In this document: piece by piece, positions 42,310 through 49,891 of the stretch
How positions within the stretch are numbered: position 1 is the first letter of the stretch
How the letters are laid out: each line of letters begins with the position of its first letter
NCBI RefSeq assembly: GCF_003944705.1
Contig: NZ_RWIS01000001.1
Location: forward strand, 744,001-808,000
Length of the DNA stretch: 64,000 bases
Origin: Hymenobacter metallilatus
Lineage (GTDB): Bacteria > Bacteroidota > Bacteroidia > Cytophagales > Hymenobacteraceae
Reading direction: 5' to 3'
The notes under the pieces: generated by a model
Database searches by the model: none
Told to the model about the DNA's origin: nothing
The model's input: only the letters and a program-made list of their open reading frames with translations
Position numbers and translations under genes: made by a program

Positions 42310-44115
42310 ATGGGTAAGAAACATTTTTCTGGCGACGCCCCCGGCCGCAAAGGCCGCTCTACCGGCTCCGGTCGGCCTTCCGGCAACTCCGACGGGTTCC
42401 GCAAGTTTGTGCAGCCGGGCCAGGAGCGGGCCGAGCGGGCTTCGGGCGACAATGCCCGCTTCGGGCAGCGCCCCGACCGGGACGATACCCGCCGGAGCAA
42501 CAACGACCGTTCGTCGTTCGGGCGCTCGGGAGGCGGTAGCTTCGGCGGCCCCCGCAAGTTTGGTACTACTGGTAGCTTCGGTGGCCCCCGCAAGTTTGGA
42601 ACCCCTACCGGCGGCGGCAGCCGCGACGGTCGTTCTTACCGGGGCGATGATACGCGCCGCCCTGCGGAGGGCAGCCGCGAGGAGCGGCCGGTGCGCAATT
42701 TTGAGTCCCGTCAGACCTGGCAGGGCCAGCCTTACCGCCAGGAGGGTAAGCCTGCCGTACCCCGTGGCCTGCCTGGGGAGCGGAACCGGAAATTTGTGAA
42801 GCAAAACCCTACTCCGGAAGAACAGGCTACGCGCCCGGAGAGCTTCCGCCCGCAGGCTGCAGAAGAGCGCCCAACACGAAGTTCCTTTACCGGCGACCGG
42901 GAGATACGTCCGGCCCGGCCTTTCGATTTCCGGGGCCGCCCCACGGACATGGAGAACGAGCGGCCGGAGCGCCCAACTCGCTTTGCGGGCGAGGAGCGCC
43001 GGGAGCGACCCGCCCGTCGGGAGGATAGTGCTGGTTCGGAACGGCGGGATTTTGGCAGCCGCAAGCCCCAGGGCTTCGGCGGCGGTGCAGCGGGCGAAAG
43101 ACGCGCCAGCCGGCCTGGCTCGTTCGGAGAGAAGCGCGAAGGTCGTCCGTTTGAGAAAGACCGGCGCTTTGATAGCCCCCGGGGTACCGACCGCTCAGCT
43201 ATCCGTTCGTTTGAGGAGCGGCCCAAGCGGGCTCACGACGAGTACGTGGGCCGGGGCCCGCAGCAGGTGCCGAATGCCAACCAGGCCGGCAAGCGCAAGT
43301 ACGGCGAGGTAGCCGGCGAGGCTCCCGACTATAAAAACCTCAAGCACTACGAAGAAGATAAAACCCGGGGCAACAAGCGCCGCCGCGAGGAGGACGAGTT
43401 GAACACCGGTGAGGTGCGCCTGAACCGCTACATTGCCAACGCGGGTATCTGCTCCCGCCGGGAAGCCGATGCGCTGATTGCTGCTGGCGAAATCAAAGTG
43501 AATGGAGAGGTGGTAACGGAAATGGGCTACAAAGTACAGCCCTCCGATACCGTACAGTACGGCAAGACCAACCTCAACCGCGAAAAGCAGGTATACGTGC
43601 TGCTGAACAAGCCCAAGGACTACCTCACAACCACCGACGACCCCGAAGGCCGCCGCACCGTAATGGAGCTGATTAAGGGCGCCTCAAAGGAGCGGGTGTT
43701 CCCGGTGGGCCGCTTGGACCGCAACACCACAGGCCTGCTGCTCTTCACCAACGACGGGGAAGTGGCGCAGAAACTCTCCCATCCCTCGCACCGCAATAAG
43801 AAAATCTACCAAGTAGAGCTGGACAAGCCTCTCACACCTGAGCACCTGGCCCAGATTGCGGAGGGCTTAGTGTTGGAAGATGGCAAAGCGGAGGTAGACG
43901 ATGTGGCCGTGGTAGCTGGCAATCCGCACTTTGTGGGCGTGGAAATCCATATTGGCCGCAACCGCATTGTGCGTCGCATCTTTGAGCACCTGGGCTACGA
44001 CGTGGTAACCCTGGACCGGGTACAATACGCTGGCCTGACCAAAAAAGACCTGCCCCGGGGCAAATGGCGCTTTCTCACGGAGAAAGAAGTTATCCGGCTC
44101 AAGTATTTCATGTAA
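42310..44115 (+). CDS. RsuA/RluB-type pseudouridine synthase with a long disordered N-terminus
   Basis: Isomerises a uridine in ribosomal RNA. The C-terminal ~235 residues form a complete enzyme: S4 RNA-binding domain (VRLNRYIANAGICSRREADA, about 367–386) and catalytic loop VGRLDRNTTGLLLFTNDGE (about 465–483, with the catalytic Asp). Before it lies a low-complexity region of some 365 residues made mostly of Arg, Gly, Pro, Ser, Glu and Phe, with repeats of RPxxF, GGPRKFG and RPARxxD. The tail resembles RGG-rich RNA-binding segments and may help rRNA binding or phase separation. The start is the ATG at 42310. Total 601 residues, more than twice the usual size. Confidence 0.92.
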   Translation: MGKKHFSGDAPGRKGRSTGSGRPSGNSDGFRKFVQPGQERAERASGDNARFGQRPDRDDTRRSNNDRSSFGRSGGGSFGGPRKFGTTGSFGGPRKFGTPTGGGSRDGRSYRGDDTRRPAEGSREERPVRNFESRQTWQGQPYRQEGKPAVPRGLPGERNRKFVKQNPTPEEQATRPESFRPQAAEERPTRSSFTGDREIRPARPFDFRGRPTDMENERPERPTRFAGEERRERPARREDSAGSERRDFGSRKPQGFGGGAAGERRASRPGSFGEKREGRPFEKDRRFDSPRGTDRSAIRSFEERPKRAHDEYVGRGPQQVPNANQAGKRKYGEVAGEAPDYKNLKHYEEDKTRGNKRRREEDELNTGEVRLNRYIANAGICSRREADALIAAGEIKVNGEVVTEMGYKVQPSDTVQYGKTNLNREKQVYVLLNKPKDYLTTTDDPEGRRTVMELIKGASKERVFPVGRLDRNTTGLLLFTNDGEVAQKLSHPSHRNKKIYQVELDKPLTPEHLAQIAEGLVLEDGKAEVDDVAVVAGNPHFVGVEIHIGRNRIVRRIFEHLGYDVVTLDRVQYAGLTKKDLPRGKWRFLTEKEVIRLKYFM

Positions 44116-44159
44116 GCACGCAACCGCCCGTTGGGTGGTGGACTCTTGGTAGTGAAGAA

Positions 44160-44244
44160 GCAAATGAGTGATTGAATGAAGCTCCTGGTGCAAAGGCTTC
44201 ATTGAATCACTCATTTGCTCAGATACTCAATTACTCAGCTACTC
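44160..44244. repeat. Palindromic element with repetitive arms, plus ACTCAATTACTC tail
   Basis: Arms at 44160–44182 and 44196–44218 match over 22 of 23 bases (GCAAATGAGTGATT… and complement). The right side continues as ATACTCAATTACTCAGCTAC up to the coaX start. The same ACTC-unit tract occurs before the TPR gene at 49823–49855. Confidence 0.75.
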
Positions 44245-44245
44245 C

Positions 44246-44989
44246 TTGCGTACCCTGGCTCTCGATATTGGCAACACGGCCGTGAAATACGGCTGTTTTG
44301 AGGCGGATGCTTTGCTGGAAACAGCAGCCGGTCAAACGGCGGCCCAGGTGCGGGCAGTGGTACAGCGCCTGCAGCCCGAGCACGTGGTGCTGGCCTCCGT
44401 GGCCGAAGCCACCGACCCCTGGACCGCCGAGTTGCGCCAACTGGTGCCGGGTACAGTGCTGGAGTTTGCTCCGGCTGCTACGGCACTGCCCATCCGCAAC
44501 GCCTATGCCACTCCCCACACGCTGGGCGCCGACCGATTGGCAGCGGCGGTAGGGGCGGCCTGGTTGCTGCCGGGGCGGCCGGTGGTGGTGGTGGATGCAG
44601 GTACGGCCATCAAGTGCGACCTGGTTGCGGCCGACGGTACGTTTCAGGGGGGCAGCATTTCGCCGGGCCTGGCTATGCGGTTCAAGGCGCTGAACACGTT
44701 TACCGGGCGGCTGCCGCTCATCGACCTGCCCACCGACCGGGCCGCTACGGTCCCCCTCACCGGCGACGATACCCAATCCTCCATCCGGAGTGGGGTGCTG
44801 AACGGGGCGGCGGCTGAAGTGCGCGGTATGCTGGCCGAGTATGAGGCGCAGTTTCCGCAGCTGGCAGTGGTGCTGGCGGGCGGCGACGCGCCATTTTTCC
44901 GCACCCGGCTGAAACGACCTATCTTTGTTGTTCCGGAGCTCGTGCTACTTGGGCTCCACCGAATTTTAGTACATCATGTCTCAACCTAA
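44246..44989 (+). CDS. coaX: Type III pantothenate kinase
   Basis: CoaX phosphorylates pantothenate in the first step of coenzyme A synthesis and, unlike CoaA, is not inhibited by CoA. The 247-residue product has the phosphate-1 motif LALDIGNTAVKYG (residues 4–16), HTLGADRLAAAVGA (about 91–104), VVVVDAGTAIKCDLV (about 112–126) and GGSISPGLAMRFKAL. It begins with a TTG, since no ATG lies near the conserved N-terminus. It ends inside the next gene: the outer membrane protein's ATG at 44976 overlaps by 14 bases, which indicates coupled translation. The gap upstream holds a repeat. Confidence 0.94.
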   Translation: MRTLALDIGNTAVKYGCFEADALLETAAGQTAAQVRAVVQRLQPEHVVLASVAEATDPWTAELRQLVPGTVLEFAPAATALPIRNAYATPHTLGADRLAAAVGAAWLLPGRPVVVVDAGTAIKCDLVAADGTFQGGSISPGLAMRFKALNTFTGRLPLIDLPTDRAATVPLTGDDTQSSIRSGVLNGAAAEVRGMLAEYEAQFPQLAVVLAGGDAPFFRTRLKRPIFVVPELVLLGLHRILVHHVST

Positions 44990-46328
44990 CTTTTCCGGCC
45001 TTGCCGGTGGTCTTTCGCTGCTGGGGCTGCTGGCAGCCTCACCGGCCGTACTGGGCCAGGGCCTCGGCAACTCGCCCTATTCCCGCCTGGGCCTCGGCGA
45101 CGCCAGCCTGAACGCAGGGGGCGTCCGGCAGATGGGCATGGGAGGGATTGGCGTAGCGGCACCCAACAGCGTAAACGTAAATGAGCTGAACCCGGCCCTG
45201 GTGTACTATACCAACCGCACCACGTTCGAAGCCGGTTTTACCGGGCAGTTTAAAACCCTGCGCAATACCGTGAGCAGCCAGCGTACTGGTTCGGCTACGT
45301 TGGGCTACCTGGCGCTGGCCGTGCCCATTAACCGCCGCTGGGCCAGTGTTATTGGCCTGAAACCCTACAGCACGGTTGACTACGAATCGAGGACGCTGGA
45401 TAACACCATTCAGGGCGACCCTGCCTCGCAGGTGGAGAAGCGCTACACAGGCTCGGGCGGCCTGGCGGAGGCCTACATGAGCCACGCCGTGCGCCTGGCC
45501 AAGGGCCTGACGGCCGGTGCCTCGGCCGGCTACGTGTTCGGCAGCATCGACCAGGAAGCCAGTACCCGCATCAGCACCCCGACGGTAGCCCTGGATCTTT
45601 CCAACCGGGATATTTATCAGCAGCACGTGCGCTACTCCGATTTTGCGTTTCGCACGGGTCTGCACTACCGGGGGCAGATCAAAGAAAAGCTGAGCTACAA
45701 CATTGGGGGTACGTACAGCTTCCGCTCCAACCTGAACGGCACGCGCAGCATCAGCCTGTTGCGGGAAGACTATAATAGCATTCAGATTGGCTCCACGGCG
45801 CTGGAAACCGACGCCAAAGGCAAAGCCCGCGTGCCCGCCCTCACGCAGATTGGCATCAGCCTTGACAACAACCGCAGCTGGAGCCTGAGCGCCGAAGCAG
45901 CCCGCCAGGAATGGTCGCAGTTCCGGGCCTTTGGCGAGCAGGGCGGCTCCTCGGGCATTGCCCTGAGCGACACCTATCGGTTTGGGGTTGGGGGCGAGCT
46001 AACGCCCGATGCCACCTCGGTGGATAATTACTTCAAGCGGGTAACGTACCGGGCCGGCCTGAACATGGCTCAGCTGCCCTACCGCCCCGGCGGCAACACC
46101 CTCTACGACCGGTCGGTGAGCTGGGGCTTTGCCCTGCCGCTGCCCACCGCTACCCCGCTTGATGCCACGGTTATCAGCCTGGGCTTCACCTACGGACAGC
46201 GCGGTAACACCGACATGCTGCGGTATTCCGATGGTACTACCGAGCGCAACGTGAAGGAAGACTATATCCGGATGCAGCTGGGCGTGACCCTCAACAACCG
46301 GTGGTTTATCAAGCGCCGCATTGAATAG
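44976..46328 (+). CDS. Putative outer membrane beta-barrel protein
   Basis: A 450-residue protein with a signal peptide (GLAGGLSLLGLLAASPAVLG, residues 8–27, then QGLGNSPYSRLGLGDASLNA). The body alternates aromatic and polar residues in strand pairs, such as FEAGFTGQFKTL, SYNIGGTYSFRSNL and RYGV-like strands, and ends RIE after FIKRR. It resembles the FadL/OmpP1-like outer membrane proteins of Bacteroidota, which often begin GNSPYSRxGLGD. The order coaX–this gene–lptC is common in the phylum to my knowledge, which hints at a role near LPS or cell-envelope transport. The gene overlaps lptC's upstream start region by a few bases. Confidence 0.72.
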   Translation: MSQPNFSGLAGGLSLLGLLAASPAVLGQGLGNSPYSRLGLGDASLNAGGVRQMGMGGIGVAAPNSVNVNELNPALVYYTNRTTFEAGFTGQFKTLRNTVSSQRTGSATLGYLALAVPINRRWASVIGLKPYSTVDYESRTLDNTIQGDPASQVEKRYTGSGGLAEAYMSHAVRLAKGLTAGASAGYVFGSIDQEASTRISTPTVALDLSNRDIYQQHVRYSDFAFRTGLHYRGQIKEKLSYNIGGTYSFRSNLNGTRSISLLREDYNSIQIGSTALETDAKGKARVPALTQIGISLDNNRSWSLSAEAARQEWSQFRAFGEQGGSSGIALSDTYRFGVGGELTPDATSVDNYFKRVTYRAGLNMAQLPYRPGGNTLYDRSVSWGFALPLPTATPLDATVISLGFTYGQRGNTDMLRYSDGTTERNVKEDYIRMQLGVTLNNRWFIKRRIE

Positions 46329-46338
46329 AACCCTGGCC

Positions 46339-46932
46339 ATGCTACCTGCCGTGCTGAAATCCGGGCCCGCGTTGCTGTTGGCAGTAGTGCTACTGGCGCC
46401 GGGCTGCCGCGAAAAAAGCGAGGAGGCCCCGGCGAAGCAGGTGGAGTACAAGGGCCCCATCATCGAAACTGAAAATGTGCTGATGCTCGTCAGCGACTCC
46501 GCTAAGCTGCGCATCCGGCTGTCGGCCCCGCTGGAGCAGGATTTCGAAAACGGGGACCAGATTTTTCCGAAAGGAGTGAAGCTCACGTTTCTGGATGACA
46601 AGGGAGAAACGGTAGTAAATACGATTACCGGGCGCTACGGCAAGTTTGAGAAAGCCAAGAACCTCTATACCATGCGCGGCGACGTGCGGGTGGCCAACGT
46701 GCCCAAGCAGCAGCGCATGAACACCGAGGAAGCCTTTTACGACAAAACCAAGGCCACCATCTACACCCAGGAGCAAACCGAAATCAGGGTAACTACGCCC
46801 ACAGAGGTGCTTACGGGCCGGGGCCTCACGGCTAATCAGGACTTTTCGCGCTACCGCATCCTTACGCCCACCGGCATCTTCACCCTGCAGAACGCGCCCA
46901 CGGCTGGGCCGGCATCCTCCACGCAGAAGTAA
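46339..46932 (+). CDS. lptC: LPS export protein LptC (lipoprotein form)
   Basis: LptC receives lipopolysaccharide from the LptB2FG transporter and passes it to LptA across the periplasm. The 197-residue product has a lipoprotein signal (LKSGPALLLAVVLLAPGC, Cys about residue 24), whereas E. coli LptC has a membrane anchor; Bacteroidota versions are often lipoproteins. The beta-jellyroll core is recognisable by EYKGPIIETENVLMLVSDSA, GDQIFPKGVKLTFLDDKG and EVLTGRGLTANQDFSRYRIL. lptB lies about 9.5 kb downstream in the same window. An ATG at 46339 fits the signal; a TTG at 46321 is possible. Directly after the outer membrane protein gene. Confidence 0.85.
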   Translation: MLPAVLKSGPALLLAVVLLAPGCREKSEEAPAKQVEYKGPIIETENVLMLVSDSAKLRIRLSAPLEQDFENGDQIFPKGVKLTFLDDKGETVVNTITGRYGKFEKAKNLYTMRGDVRVANVPKQQRMNTEEAFYDKTKATIYTQEQTEIRVTTPTEVLTGRGLTANQDFSRYRILTPTGIFTLQNAPTAGPASSTQK

Positions 46933-46940
46933 CCAGTTAT

Positions 46941-47204
46941 ATGAAACGCTTTTGGGACCCGGGCATCAGCCGCACAATTCTGTTTGTGCTGAGCGTGTTC
47001 ACGTTTGTAGTGGCCACGTACCGTACGCTGGCTATTGGCAAGATGGAAGGCCTTTACGCCAACTACTGGCTGTACATGGTGTCGTTTGGGCTGGTAATAG
47101 GGCTGCGCTACCTGCGCCAACGCGACAAAGTTGCCGCCGCCGAAGCGGAGGCCGCTCGTAAAGCAGCCCTGACTCCCGCGAGAAAACCGAAAAGGAAGAA
47201 ATAA
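46941..47204 (+). CDS. Small membrane protein with two helices
   Basis: An 87-residue protein with two hydrophobic helices (TILFVLSVFTFVVATYRTLA and YWLYMVSFGLVIGLRYL) and a Lys/Arg/Ala-rich C-terminal tail (KAALTPARKPKRKK). The loop between them contains GKMEGLYAN. It starts 9 bases after the lptC stop, so it is probably in the coaX–OMP–lptC operon. I do not recognise a family; similar short proteins sit after lptC in other Bacteroidota as far as I recall. Confidence 0.65.
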   Translation: MKRFWDPGISRTILFVLSVFTFVVATYRTLAIGKMEGLYANYWLYMVSFGLVIGLRYLRQRDKVAAAEAEAARKAALTPARKPKRKK

Positions 47205-47255
47205 GTCCTTGGTTACAGTTGGGGGCATACCTCCAACCCGTAGGTTTCCTGCTTC

Positions 47256-47305
47256 AACCCCGGAGCCCCTGGTGCGTGCGTAGGCGTCAGGGGCTCTGGG
47301 GTTTT
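47256..47305 (+). terminator. Terminator after the lptC-operon
   Basis: Stem AACCCCGGAGCCCCTG / CAGGGGCTCTGGGGTT (one G·T) with a 16-base loop, then TTTT. Confidence 0.7.
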
Positions 47306-47463
47306 GTGTTCCTGAGCGGGGCAAAACCAGGGCCGGCTTCCGGGTGTCCGGCAGGCCCATCCGGCTATTCCATGCTCCGTTGGCAGCTTATTACCTAATG
47401 ACCATCTTTTTTGGTTATTTTGCACCTCATTCACCTTTTCTACCTGCGCTTTTTTTCAAGTAA

Positions 47464-49590
47464 ATGGCATTAATTAACACGATTCGGGAAAAATCGGGCT
47501 GGGCAGTCGGGGCCATTATTATCGGCCTGCTGCTCTTCATGCTGGGAGGCGACTTCCTGTATGGCCGAAACAGCTTCTTCAGCAACAACGATACGTCGGT
47601 AGGCGAAGTAGCCGGCGAAAAGGTGGAGTACACAGATTTTGAAAATACCCTGGAGCAGGCCAAGCAGCAGTTCATTCAGCAGCAGCAGCGCCAGCCCGAC
47701 GACCAGGCGCTGGGCTACCTGCGTGACCAGGCCTGGAACCAGACGCTTTACCGCATTGCCTTCCAGAAGGAGTTCGACAAGCTAGGCCTGAAGGTATCGG
47801 ATGAGGAGCTGACCGACATGGTGCAGGGCGTGAACATTCACCCCAGCATCCGCCAGGCTTTCACCGACCCCAAAACCGGCCAATTCGACGTGATGAAGGT
47901 GAAGGAATACCTGCGCAACCTCGATAAGCAGGACCCCCAGGCCCAGCTGGCCTTTGCCAACTTTGAAGCCAACCTGCGTCCCGAGCGCCTCGGTATCAAG
48001 TACAACAACCTGCTCAAACTGAGCACCTACGTAACCACGGCCGAAGCCAAGCGCTACGCCGAAAGCCAGGCCGCTCAGGTAAGTATGCGCTACCTGTTCG
48101 TGCCTTACTTCACCCTGTCCGACTCCAGCGTGAAGGTGAGCAACGAGCAGCTGCAGGCGTACATCGACAAGAATAAAGGCCGCTATAAGGTAGAAGATGG
48201 CCGCAACATCGAGTACGTGAGCATTCCGGTGACGGCCTCCGTGGATGACAGCACCACCATCCGTAAAACGGTGGATGAGCTGGCCGCGCAGTTTGCCTCG
48301 GCGCCCGTGGATTCGGCTTTTGTGAAGGTGCACTCTGATAATCCCACCAACCCCACCTACCTCTCGCCGGCCGATATGCCCGAGAAGCTGCGCAGCCAGC
48401 TGCCCCTGCAGGTAGGCAAAGTGTACGGGCCCTACGCCGAAAACGGCACCTACTCGCTGTATAAAGTAACCGGCGAAAAAGCCGGGGCCCAGCCCGCCGC
48501 CCGCGCCAGCCACATCCTTATCAAAGCCGACGGCACCACGCCCGAAGCTGATGCAGCGGCTAAAGCCAAGGCTACCGAAGTGCTGAACAAGATTAAGGGC
48601 GGCGCCAACTTCGCCGATATGGCCCGGCAATACGGCACCGACGGCACCACCGCCACCGGCGGCGACCTGGGCTGGTTCCAGCAGGGCCGCATGGTGCCCG
48701 AGTTTGAGAAGGCCGTGTTCGGGGCTACCTCAGCCGGCTTGTTGCCTAACCTGGTGAAAACCTCCTTCGGCTACCACATTGTGAAGGTAACGGCTCCCAA
48801 AACCGCCCAGACCTACCGCGTGGCTACCGTGCAGAAAGGCATTCAGGCCACCGACGCTACCCGCGAAGCCGCCTACAATAAAGCCCAGCAGCTGAAAGGC
48901 GACGCCACCAGCCTGGAGTCGTTCCGGGCGGCCGTGGCCAAGGATAAGAGCCTGCAAAAAGTGGAAGCCAAAGGCCTCGGCCGCGGCGACCAGGCCGTGA
49001 ATAACCTGCAAGGAGCCCGCCGGCTGGTGCGCTGGGCCTATGGCAACGACAACGAAGCTCCCAACGCGAAAATTGGTGACGTATCCCCGGTAATTGAACT
49101 CGGTGACCAGTACGTAATAGCCGTGCTGACCGGGGAGCGGACCAAAGGCACCGCCGACGTAGCCAGCGTGAAGCCCGAAGTAACCGCCCTGGTACGCAAC
49201 GAGCTGAAAGCCGAGCAGATCATCAGCAAGCTGAACGCCGCCAAGGGCACTACCCTGGAGCAAATTGCCCAGGCTTACGGTAACGGAGCCCAGGTAAAAA
49301 CCGCCGACAACGTGGTGCTGGGCCAAGGCCAGATTCCGGGCCTGGGCGCAGAACCCGTAGCGGTGGGCAAAACCTTCGGCCTGAAAGCCGGCCAGAAATC
49401 AAAAGCCTTTGCCGGTGAGCAAGGGGTGCTGATTGTGGAGCCCGTAAGCGTTACCCCGGCCACCAACGCCGACGCCAAAGCTGCCAAGCTGCAGCTTACC
49501 GGCCAGCGCACGGCCCGCGCCGATGGGCTCATCTACGAGGCCATCAAGCAGCACGCTAACGTAACTGATAACCGCACGAAGTTCTTCTAG
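47464..49590 (+). CDS. PpiD-like periplasmic peptidyl-prolyl isomerase/chaperone
   Basis: A 708-residue inner-membrane-anchored chaperone. One N-terminal helix (WAVGAIIIGLLLFMLGG, about 13–29) is followed by a SurA/PpiD-type N-terminal helical domain (SVGEVAGEKVEYTDFENTLE) and long helical segments. A parvulin rotamase domain comes at about residues 345–440 (RASHILIKADGTTPEADAAA, then GGDLGWFQQGRMVPEFEKAV and SFGYHIVKV). A second, degenerate PPIase-like part follows. PpiD proteins help outer membrane proteins leave the Sec translocon. The ATG at 47464 is the only sensible start. It is followed by a terminator at 49614. Confidence 0.9.
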   Translation: MALINTIREKSGWAVGAIIIGLLLFMLGGDFLYGRNSFFSNNDTSVGEVAGEKVEYTDFENTLEQAKQQFIQQQQRQPDDQALGYLRDQAWNQTLYRIAFQKEFDKLGLKVSDEELTDMVQGVNIHPSIRQAFTDPKTGQFDVMKVKEYLRNLDKQDPQAQLAFANFEANLRPERLGIKYNNLLKLSTYVTTAEAKRYAESQAAQVSMRYLFVPYFTLSDSSVKVSNEQLQAYIDKNKGRYKVEDGRNIEYVSIPVTASVDDSTTIRKTVDELAAQFASAPVDSAFVKVHSDNPTNPTYLSPADMPEKLRSQLPLQVGKVYGPYAENGTYSLYKVTGEKAGAQPAARASHILIKADGTTPEADAAAKAKATEVLNKIKGGANFADMARQYGTDGTTATGGDLGWFQQGRMVPEFEKAVFGATSAGLLPNLVKTSFGYHIVKVTAPKTAQTYRVATVQKGIQATDATREAAYNKAQQLKGDATSLESFRAAVAKDKSLQKVEAKGLGRGDQAVNNLQGARRLVRWAYGNDNEAPNAKIGDVSPVIELGDQYVIAVLTGERTKGTADVASVKPEVTALVRNELKAEQIISKLNAAKGTTLEQIAQAYGNGAQVKTADNVVLGQGQIPGLGAEPVAVGKTFGLKAGQKSKAFAGEQGVLIVEPVSVTPATNADAKAAKLQLTGQRTARADGLIYEAIKQHANVTDNRTKFF

Positions 49591-49613
49591 GCCCTGGGCC
49601 GCGCAGAACCAGC

Positions 49614-49647
49614 AAAAGGGCCGTACCTTAGGGTGCGGCCCTTTTTT
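49614..49647 (+). terminator. Terminator after the PpiD-like gene
   Basis: Stem AAAAGGGCCG / CGGCCCTTTT followed by TTTTTT (loop about 12 bases). It lies 24 bases after the stop. Confidence 0.85.
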
Positions 49648-49653
49648 AGTACC

Positions 49654-49846
49654 TGAGTAGCGGAGTAACTAAGTAGTTGTTCTAGCTGTCTGGATGAATT
49701 ACTGGCGTCTGATAAAAGCCCTGATGGGTACTGCAAATTGGTTTTGTGGTAACTTCCTTGGCTGCAAAATGGCCCAGCCATAGATGTTTCACGCCTGGCA
49801 TTCACCAGCAAGGGCAATATCCAGTACTCAGTTACTCCGCTACTCA
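49654..49846. repeat. Palindromic element with distant ACTC/GAGT arms
   Basis: TGAGTAGCGGAGTAACT (49654–49670) and its exact complement (49830–49846) are 159 bases apart; the arms extend beyond with mismatches. The core unit is the same ACTCAATTACTC type as at 44223. The 300-base gap between the PpiD-like gene and the TPR gene contains only this and the terminator. Confidence 0.7.
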
Positions 49847-49891
49847 ATTACTCTTCTGGCACTTGGGGCCGGTTCTTTTCGTTATGCGCTC

